Positions 1 to 5,342 of a stretch of DNA of 7,074 nt are shown here, piece after piece. The DNA is from Methanomicrobiales archaeon. Its GTDB lineage: Archaea; Halobacteriota; Methanomicrobia; Methanomicrobiales; Methanomicrobiaceae. Every line of letters begins with the position of its first letter. The first letter of the stretch is position 1. Location: contig JAAYIO010000111.1 of the NCBI GenBank assembly GCA_012523385.1, forward strand, positions 1-7,074. Reading direction: 5' to 3'. A program made the position numbers and the translations under genes. Below the pieces are notes generated by a model. It ran no database searches, was not told the DNA's origin, and saw only the letters and a program-made list of their open reading frames with translations.

Positions 1-2226
1 CACTGCGGCGCTCAGCAGAACAAGGTAAACTTTGAGAAGCCAACCACATTCTCAGAGATCTGGACGGATGATACCGGCCGCAAGGTAGATCACAAGCTGA
101 CTCCTGCGGATATCCGGAGTCGTCTGGAAAAGATACCCGACGAAGACCTTCGCCTCCTTGGTATTAACCCTGATGTGGCCCGCCCTGAATGGACCCTTCT
201 GACGGTTCTGCCTGTGCCGCCTGTTACGATGAGGCCATCGATTATTCTCGAGAACGGACAGCGTTCTGAGGACGATCTGACGCACAAACTGGTTGATATT
301 ATCCGTATTAATCAGCGATTCAAGGAGAATCAGGATGCTGGTGCTCCTCAGCTGATTATTGAGGATCTCTGGGAGTTGTTACAGTACCACGTGACCACCT
401 ACATGGACAATGAGGTAGCAGGCTGTCCACCGGCACGTCACCGTTCCGGGAGACCTCTTAAGACTATATCTCAGCGTCTGAAGGGTAAGGATGGCCGTTT
501 CAGAGGATCACTTTCCGGTAAGCGTGTGAACTTCTCAGCACGTACCGTAATTTCACCCGATCCAAATATGAGTATCGGTGAGGTAGGTATTCCTCTTGAT
601 ATTGCAAATGAGATGAGTGTCCCTATCCGGGTAACTCCGTTTAATATCGACGAAGTACGGGCAATGGTTCTGAATGGCCCGAACCGGAAATCACTTTCAG
701 ACCCCTGTGGTGCAAATTATGCCATTCGACCTGACAATCGAAGGGTCAGACTGAATGAACTCACGTGTGAAACGGTGGCAGAACAGCTTGAACCTGGGTG
801 GGCAGTTGACCGTCAGTTAAAGAACAATGATATTGTTCTCTTTAACCGCCAGCCCTCTCTGCACCGGATGTCCATTATGGCTCACCGGATTATTCTGATG
901 AACGGGCGCACATTCCGTCTGAATCCTGCCGTATGTCCACCATATAATGCGGACTATGATGGTGATGAGATGAATCTTCACGTTCCCCAGACTGAAGAAG
1001 CCCGGGCCGAAGCCCATATGCTTGCGTCTGTCTATGAGAATATTCTCTCACCACGTTTCGGCGGCCCGATCATCGGAGGTATTCACGACCACATCTCGGG
1101 TGTCTTCCTTTTGACACACACACTGCGATGGTTTGCCAAAGATGAAGTCATCTCATTCGTTAAGTTTAATCCGCCCGAGCATTTGCCAGCACCCGGTAAG
1201 GTAGAGAACGGAAAAGAATACTGGTCAAATAAACAGGTATTCTCACTGATTCTCCCTGATGATCTGAATATGTCTTTCACCGCCAGTTCCTGTAAGGACT
1301 GTGAGGTATGTATGAAGGCTGAGTGCGACAAGGACGCCTATGTTCAGATTGTCGATGGACAACTGCTGACCGGAACGATTGATAAGAAATCCATTGGTGC
1401 ATTTAAAGGAAATATCCTTCAGCGGATTATCCGGCAGCATGGACAGAGGCGCGGAGCACAGTTCATTGACGATGTCACCAAACTTTCAATACGTGCGATC
1501 ATGTTTGATGGGTTTTCATTCGGTATTGATGATGAAGATCTCTCAAAGTCCTCACATAAACAGATTGATGAGGGACTTGACGAAGCAATGCGCGATGTCG
1601 AACGCCGGATTCAGATCTATGAAGATGGACAGCTTGAACCCATGCCCGGCCGTACTCTCGAAGAAACACTTGAGATGCAGATCATGCAGGTGCTGGGAAA
1701 GGCTCGTGATAAAACGGGAGAGATTGCAGAACGCCATCTTGGTCTGTCCAACAGTGCTGTCGTAATGGCAGTGAGTGGTGCGCGTGGTTCCATGCTGAAC
1801 CTTACTCAGATGGCTGGGTGTATCGGTCAGCAGGCAGTGCGTGGTGAGCGTATTACCCGTGGCTACGAAGACCGCACATTACCGCATTTCAAACGCGGAG
1901 ATCGGGGTGCACTGGCCCACGGGTTTGTGCGCAACAGTTACAAGAGCGGGCTGACACCGACCGAGTTCTTCTTCCACGCGATTGGTGGTCGTGAAGGTCT
2001 TGTCGATACTGCGGTTCGTACCTCCCAGAGTGGATACCTGCAGCGGAGAATGATCAATGCATTGCAGGATCTCAAGGTGGCATACGATTTGACTGTTCGC
2101 ACAACTGGCGGGAGAATTATCCAGTTCCAGTATGGTGAAGACAATACCGATCCCTCAAAGGCATGTTTTGGAGATCCGGTGGATGTCCGCGGAATTCTTG
2201 AAAATGTGTTGAAGGAGGCGGTCTGA
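1..2226 (+). CDS. rpoA1: DNA-directed RNA polymerase subunit A' (5' partial)
   Basis: This is the larger piece of the split archaeal homologue of Rpb1/beta'. It holds most of the active centre. The reading frame is open from the first base, so the N-terminus lies outside the window; 741 residues are visible. The first residues (HCGAQQ) are the tail of an N-terminal clamp zinc site. Then come the conserved clamp/active-site block (SGRPLKT, RFRGSLSGKRVNFSARTVISPDP), FNRQPSLHRMSIM, and the catalytic metal motif NADYDGD at 946-966, whose three Asp hold Mg2+. A Cys-rich insert is at 1291-1326. Next are the funnel region (ARGSMLNLTQMAGC) and the bridge helix (TPTEFFFHAIGGREG onward, about 1957-2070). 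The trigger loop is not here but in A''. The stop TGA overlaps the rpoA2 start, so the two halves are probably made by coupled translation. Identity is certain; the Tyr in the metal motif, where Phe is usual, is odd. Confidence 0.98.
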   Translation, partial: HCGAQQNKVNFEKPTTFSEIWTDDTGRKVDHKLTPADIRSRLEKIPDEDLRLLGINPDVARPEWTLLTVLPVPPVTMRPSIILENGQRSEDDLTHKLVDIIRINQRFKENQDAGAPQLIIEDLWELLQYHVTTYMDNEVAGCPPARHRSGRPLKTISQRLKGKDGRFRGSLSGKRVNFSARTVISPDPNMSIGEVGIPLDIANEMSVPIRVTPFNIDEVRAMVLNGPNRKSLSDPCGANYAIRPDNRRVRLNELTCETVAEQLEPGWAVDRQLKNNDIVLFNRQPSLHRMSIMAHRIILMNGRTFRLNPAVCPPYNADYDGDEMNLHVPQTEEARAEAHMLASVYENILSPRFGGPIIGGIHDHISGVFLLTHTLRWFAKDEVISFVKFNPPEHLPAPGKVENGKEYWSNKQVFSLILPDDLNMSFTASSCKDCEVCMKAECDKDAYVQIVDGQLLTGTIDKKSIGAFKGNILQRIIRQHGQRRGAQFIDDVTKLSIRAIMFDGFSFGIDDEDLSKSSHKQIDEGLDEAMRDVERRIQIYEDGQLEPMPGRTLEETLEMQIMQVLGKARDKTGEIAERHLGLSNSAVVMAVSGARGSMLNLTQMAGCIGQQAVRGERITRGYEDRTLPHFKRGDRGALAHGFVRNSYKSGLTPTEFFFHAIGGREGLVDTAVRTSQSGYLQRRMINALQDLKVAYDLTVRTTGGRIIQFQYGEDNTDPSKACFGDPVDVRGILENVLKEAV
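2214..2218 (+). promoter_or_regulatory. Shine-Dalgarno site for rpoA2
   Basis: GGAGG lies inside the last codons of rpoA1, 7 nt before the ATG at 2226. It supports 2226 over the in-frame ATG at 2238 as the start. Confidence 0.8.
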
Positions 2227-3389
2227 TGGATTCCCACATGATTGAAGTAATCGATGCCGCAGAGATTCCGGAAAAAACCAAGACCGATCTAAAGAAATTA
2301 ATGGAAGGTCATGCGGTCTCTTCAGAGCAGTTTGAAGAGATTATGCGGCAGGTATACGATGAGTATAGTAAAACCCGTATTGAACCGTGTGAAGCAGTAG
2401 GAGTTATTGCAGCGCAGTCCATTGGTGAACCTGGCACGCAGATGACGATGCGAACATTCCACTATGCGGGTGTCGCTGAAATTAACGTAACCCTGGGTCT
2501 GCCGCGCCTCATTGAGATTATGGATGCGCGTAAGAGTCCGTCCACGCCAACAATGACCATCTATCTGGAAGAGGATTACGGCAACAATCGTGATCGAGCC
2601 AGGGATGTGAGCTGGCAGATTGAGGCAACACGCCTCAATGAGTTTGGGGATGTGTCAACTGACCTTGTTCAGATGATGGTGACGGTAAAGATCAATCGTG
2701 AAGTCTGTGAAAAACGCAAGACCACGATTGAGGAGATCATCGAGCGGGCCCCTGACAGAATCCGGCAAAAAAATCATTACCGTGATTTTGAATCAGAAGC
2801 AGATCTCACGAATGGGGCGATCATCTTCTACCCCAAGGATCGTGAAAGCTACCAGAACCTCTTCCAGATGGCAAATCATGTGCGCGATGTCATTGTCCAG
2901 GGTATAGACGATATTGAGCGCGTTGTTGTCAGAAAGGAAGGCGGAGAGTATATTCTTTATACCGAAGGCTCAAATCTTAAGGATGTATTCAACGTAGACG
3001 GGGTTGACAAAAACCGTACACGGACAAATAACATTTCAGAGATATCAGAAGTTCTGGGAATTGAAGCTGGCAGGAACGCAATTATCGATGAAGCACTGAG
3101 CACGCTACGTGAGCAGGGTATCGATGTTGATGTTCGCCATATTATGTTGGTTGCGGATATGATGTGCATGGAGGGTGAAGTCAAACAGATCGGACGTCAC
3201 GGCATTGCCGGTGAGAAAGAGAGTGTGCTTTCCCGTGCAGCATTTGAAGTAACCGTGAATCACCTGCTCGATGCAGCAGTAGCAAATGAAGTTGATATCC
3301 TTCAGGGGGTCACTGAGAATGTCATCGTCGGCCAGCCAATTCAGCTGGGTACCGGAGATGTAAAACTAATTGCAAAACCATTTAATTAG
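2226..3389 (+). CDS. rpoA2: DNA-directed RNA polymerase subunit A''
   Basis: This is the C-terminal piece of the split Rpb1/beta' homologue. It completes the active site and clamp together with A'. The protein has 387 residues, a normal length for archaeal A''. The conserved block QSIGEPGTQMTMRTFHYAGVA (residues 64-84) is the trigger-loop region. His79 corresponds to the trigger-loop His that contacts the incoming NTP. The following GLPRLIEIMDARK is also typical. Near the C-terminus, MCMEGEVKQIGRHGIAG and the downstream AAFEVTVNHLLDAA segment match the family's conserved clamp-side end. The start ATG overlaps the rpoA1 stop by one base (TGATG) and has a good Shine-Dalgarno site. The body is complete, with no frameshift seen. 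Confidence 0.98.
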   Translation: MDSHMIEVIDAAEIPEKTKTDLKKLMEGHAVSSEQFEEIMRQVYDEYSKTRIEPCEAVGVIAAQSIGEPGTQMTMRTFHYAGVAEINVTLGLPRLIEIMDARKSPSTPTMTIYLEEDYGNNRDRARDVSWQIEATRLNEFGDVSTDLVQMMVTVKINREVCEKRKTTIEEIIERAPDRIRQKNHYRDFESEADLTNGAIIFYPKDRESYQNLFQMANHVRDVIVQGIDDIERVVVRKEGGEYILYTEGSNLKDVFNVDGVDKNRTRTNNISEISEVLGIEAGRNAIIDEALSTLREQGIDVDVRHIMLVADMMCMEGEVKQIGRHGIAGEKESVLSRAAFEVTVNHLLDAAVANEVDILQGVTENVIVGQPIQLGTGDVKLIAKPFN

Positions 3390-3392
3390 GAG
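3388..3392 (+). promoter_or_regulatory. Shine-Dalgarno site for the L30e gene
   Basis: AGGAG overlaps the rpoA2 stop codon (TAG) and stands 7 nt before the ATG at 3400. It decides this start over an in-frame TTG at 3370 that would lie inside rpoA2. Confidence 0.8.
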
Positions 3393-3399
3393 CAAAACT

Positions 3400-3690
3400 A
3401 TGGATTTCGAAAGCTCGTTGCGCCGCGCAATAAAAACTGGAAACGTATTAAGCGGCCAGAAATCAACAAAAGCAAGCATTGAAAATAAGACAGCCAGAAT
3501 GGTTGTTGTCGCTGATAACTGTCCGGAAGAATTTATGACATATCTTTCCGGTACATCGAATACCTTCATTTACACCTATGACGGTTCAAGCGTAATGCTT
3601 GGAAAAGCCTGTGGGCGCCCCCACATGGTTAGTGCTCTTGCGGTTGTCGATGCAGGAGAATCTGATATCCTTTCACTCAAGAGGGCATAA
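3400..3690 (+). CDS. rpl30e: Ribosomal protein L30e (L7Ae/L30e family)
   Basis: This is a 96-residue basic RNA-binding protein of the L7Ae/L30e/S12e/Gadd45 fold, expected in the large ribosomal subunit. The N-terminal segment LRRAIKTGNVLSGQKSTKASI matches the family pattern in which a helix is followed by GxxxxGxxxTxKA. The core MVVVADNCPEEF (residues 34-45) is the typical strand ending in A(D/S)NCP. The C-terminal half carries LGKACGRPHMVSALAVVDAGESDIL, close to the archaeal consensus LGxxCGKPFxVSxLAIxDPGxSDI. Length and position between rpoA2 and nusA are those of the L30e-like protein in the archaeal RNA polymerase operon. It is 10 nt after rpoA2 and 1 nt before nusA, so it is surely cotranscribed. 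A non-ribosomal L7Ae-like role is less likely. Confidence 0.93.
   Translation: MDFESSLRRAIKTGNVLSGQKSTKASIENKTARMVVVADNCPEEFMTYLSGTSNTFIYTYDGSSVMLGKACGRPHMVSALAVVDAGESDILSLKRA
3681..3684 (+). promoter_or_regulatory. Shine-Dalgarno site for nusA
   Basis: GAGG (GAGGG with the next base) lies in the last codons of the L30e gene, 7 nt before the ATG at 3692. It supports this start rather than the in-frame upstream codon at 3599, which would overlap the L30e gene by about 90 nt. Confidence 0.7.
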
Positions 3691-3691
3691 T

Positions 3692-4141
3692 ATGGGAGAA
3701 ATTGTACTAACTGAACAGAGCCTTCAGCTCATGTCTGAGTTTGAACACCTGACTGGCGCAGGGAGCAGGGACTGCATTATTGACGAGAGAAATGAACGTT
3801 TAATCTTCGTCATTAATCCTGGTGAGATGGGCCGTGCGATTGGAAAGCAGGGCTCAAGTATCAAGAAAGCATCCGATGAATTAGGCAAGCGCATTGAGGT
3901 TGTTGAATTCTCCGATGACGCTGAACAGTTCCTCAAGAATTGTTTCCTTCCGGCACGCGTGACCTCGGTTGTCTTTGAAGAAGATGATGATGGTGACCTT
4001 GTCGCGTTTATCGATGTTGTCGAAGAAGACCGCGGCATTGCCATCGGCAAGGCTGGCAAAAATATCTATAAGGCAAAGTGCCTTGCAGAACGCCAGCACG
4101 ACATTTTGGATGTTCAGCTCGTTCAGGATGACGCTGAATAA
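3692..4141 (+). CDS. nusA: NusA-like transcription elongation/termination factor with two KH domains
   Basis: The protein has 149 residues, the usual size of archaeal NusA. Archaeal NusA keeps only the two KH RNA-binding domains and lacks the N-terminal polymerase-binding and S1 domains of bacterial NusA. KH1 has the signature GRAIGKQGSSIKKA with the GxxG loop at residues 51-54 (GKQG). KH2 has GIAIGKAGKNIYKAKCLAE with the loop at residues 119-122 (GKAG). Between them are FLPARVTSVVFEEDDDGD and the acidic FIDVVEEDRG. It probably binds nascent RNA and is made in step with the polymerase subunits encoded just upstream. It is the last gene of the + strand unit in this window; rps12, which often follows in archaea, is absent. 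No anomaly is seen in the protein itself. Confidence 0.95.
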   Translation: MGEIVLTEQSLQLMSEFEHLTGAGSRDCIIDERNERLIFVINPGEMGRAIGKQGSSIKKASDELGKRIEVVEFSDDAEQFLKNCFLPARVTSVVFEEDDDGDLVAFIDVVEEDRGIAIGKAGKNIYKAKCLAERQHDILDVQLVQDDAE

Positions 4142-4147
4142 TTCTCA

Positions 4148-4154
4148 TTTTTTT
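4148..4154 (+). terminator. Oligo-T terminator after nusA
   Basis: A run of seven T begins 6 nt after the nusA stop codon. Archaeal RNA polymerase can terminate at short T runs without a hairpin, so this is a likely first stop for the polymerase operon. Confidence 0.55.
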
Positions 4155-4194
4155 CGGCACATTTTACGGGCAGCCGCTTGATGCTGTACGCTTC

Positions 4195-4217
4195 AAAAAA
4201 CTACTGCACACCAAAAA
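4195..4217 (-). terminator. Oligo-T terminator for the DUF1786 unit
   Basis: Read on the - strand, this segment gives T5 (from 4213-4217) and then T6 (from 4195-4200). It lies about 60-85 nt after the stop codon of the DUF1786 gene, in the place expected for its terminator. Confidence 0.45.
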
Positions 4218-4236
4218 GTGTAGTGCATCTATTTTT
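4200..4236 (+). terminator. Imperfect hairpin followed by a T run (backup terminator)
   Basis: ACTAC at 4200-4204 can pair with GTAGT at 4220-4224. Alternatively TGCAC at 4205-4209 pairs with GTGCA at 4223-4227. TTTTT follows at 4232-4236. The stems are only 5 bp and exclude each other, so the structure is weak; the T run is the stronger part. Confidence 0.4.
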
Positions 4237-4279
4237 CTTCTAATCCTGATGGGATATTAAAATAGGAGAGTTTGTCAAT

Positions 4280-5311
4280 TCAGGTTCTGGTCTCAATCCA
4301 TGTGGAAAGAAGTCCAAAGCAACCGCTGAGCATCATGTCACCATAGGGTGATGCCTGATAGGCATCCGGGACAAGCTCTCTGCGGTTTGGGCCGGTGATG
4401 GCGATGAGTGATGAGTTGCATGCACGGTGCACGGCTGCCCCATGTCCATTGTCGTTAAACACTTCATCATTGGTGAGGGTGCCGTTCTGCAGTTTTGTGA
4501 GGTAGTCTTTGCTTGATCCGTTGTTCAGCAAGACTCTCGTGTGATGTTCAAATACGCCGCATATCTCATCGCCCTCAATGGTAAATGCCAGGGTATGGCC
4601 GTTCCCTGCGTTTACGATGGTGACGCCCTGTTCGCGTGCGTTCTGCACCACGGGGTCTTGTAATGCACCCAGCACTGCGGCAGCACCCGTATCCATGACA
4701 AGTGCATCAGGTTCGGTGTCGAGGATTGCATGCATCCGGGTCATGGATGCGTCGGGAGGATCCTGAATGAGTGAATCGATATGCCAGTTTCCTTTTTCAA
4801 GCATCTCTTTCATATGCAGAAATCTGAATTTCCGGTTGCTCATATGCGGACTGTAGCCGTGATCCTGAACCGCCACCGCGAGATTTTTAGGGTATTCAAT
4901 ACCAAACGTTGAAAAGGTCTTTTGCAGTTCCGCTTTCATATAGTCCCCGGTCTGGATGATGACTGCACCATCAGGAGCAGTATCCGTAATCGCTACTCCG
5001 AGGCTCCTGACATAATCAAGGTTGTCACGAATAGAGAGCGCTGCTGAGGGTGTTGCAGAGAGTCTGAAGCCTTTCGGGAGCCACTCTTCAATGACCTGAG
5101 TATTTTTTCCCCCTCCCATCACCGGCCCTTCGAGATGGACTCCCTGTCCCTTTTTTGCCGCCCTCTCGATTGCAAACCCTGTGATCACATTCGGTGATGG
5201 AAGCACCATTTTCACTGAATTTTCAATCGGCTGGTCTGGTGAATACAGTAATATGTCCTGTGTCCCTCTCCCGATGTCGATGAGGAGGATAGGTTCGGAT
5301 GGCCATTTCAT
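4280..5311 (-). CDS. DUF1786 family protein, putative ASKHA-like ATPase
   Basis: The protein has 343 residues. I recognise it as DUF1786, a family often labelled 'pyruvate formate-lyase activating enzyme related'. That label does not fit: radical SAM activases need CxxxCxxC, and this protein has only three scattered Cys (251, 298, 331). Instead, residues 10-23 (LIDIGRGTQDILLY) resemble the phosphate-1 loop of sugar kinase/Hsp70/actin ATPases. VMDTGAAAVLGAL (205-217) and IVNAGNGHTLAF (232-243) resemble further Gly-rich nucleotide-binding strands. The ASKHA reading is my inference from these motifs. No signal peptide or membrane segment is evident, so it is probably cytosolic. It starts 31 nt after the NrdD homologue and probably shares its transcript. 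No Shine-Dalgarno site precedes the ATG at 5311, but a TATA-like box about 27 nt upstream would allow a leaderless mRNA. The true function is unknown. Confidence 0.82.
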   Translation of the reverse strand: MKWPSEPILLIDIGRGTQDILLYSPDQPIENSVKMVLPSPNVITGFAIERAAKKGQGVHLEGPVMGGGKNTQVIEEWLPKGFRLSATPSAALSIRDNLDYVRSLGVAITDTAPDGAVIIQTGDYMKAELQKTFSTFGIEYPKNLAVAVQDHGYSPHMSNRKFRFLHMKEMLEKGNWHIDSLIQDPPDASMTRMHAILDTEPDALVMDTGAAAVLGALQDPVVQNAREQGVTIVNAGNGHTLAFTIEGDEICGVFEHHTRVLLNNGSSKDYLTKLQNGTLTNDEVFNDNGHGAAVHRACNSSLIAITGPNRRELVPDAYQASPYGDMMLSGCFGLLSTWIETRT

Positions 5312-5328
5312 GATATATTAGTATCATG
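5309..5328. repeat. Inverted repeat over the DUF1786 start codon (candidate operator)
   Basis: CATGATA at 5309-5315 and TATCATG at 5322-5328 are perfect 7-bp inverted arms around a 6-nt AT-rich spacer. The left arm includes the start codon (5309-5311 on the - strand). A 20-bp dyad directly downstream of a TATA-like box would suit a dimeric repressor, or an RNA hairpin hiding the start codon. There is no direct evidence of function. Confidence 0.45.
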
Positions 5329-5333
5329 GGCCG

Positions 5334-5342
5334 TAAAAATAG
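5334..5342 (-). promoter_or_regulatory. TATA-like box upstream of the DUF1786 gene
   Basis: Read on the - strand this is CTATTTTTA, centred about 27 nt before the ATG at 5311. That is the distance expected for an archaeal TATA box driving a leaderless transcript. The same T run could instead end transcription of the upstream gene, so the call is tentative. Confidence 0.35.

Larger units (their letters stand above)
4142..4279. other. Convergent intergenic region between nusA and the DUF1786 gene
   Basis: These 138 nt separate two units that point at each other. No coding region with family-like content is seen. The stretch holds oligo-T on the + strand (4148-4154 and 4232-4236), oligo-A at 4195-4200 and 4213-4217 (T runs when read on the - strand), and a small hairpin. 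An AGGAG at 4264-4268 has no gene after it and is probably chance. Confidence 0.75.

Noticed and set aside
1379..1765. 128-codon open frame on the + strand inside rpoA1
   Set aside because: It lies entirely in another frame of the highly conserved A' gene, and its translation has no family-like pattern.
3370..3399. TTG start giving a 106-residue L30e
   Set aside because: It would begin inside rpoA2. The ATG at 3400 has a Shine-Dalgarno site 7 nt upstream and matches the family N-terminus.
3599..3691. N-terminal extension of NusA by 31 residues
   Set aside because: It would overlap the L30e gene, and the extra residues resemble no NusA sequence. The ATG at 3692 has a GAGG site at the right distance.
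3724..4059. 111-codon open frame on the - strand opposite nusA
   Set aside because: Its Ser-rich, low-complexity translation is the usual antisense shadow of the KH-domain coding sequence, and there is no ribosome site.
4280..5311. Pyruvate formate-lyase activating enzyme (radical SAM)
   Set aside because: There is no CxxxCxxC. The three Cys are scattered and the N-terminal motif is ATPase-like.
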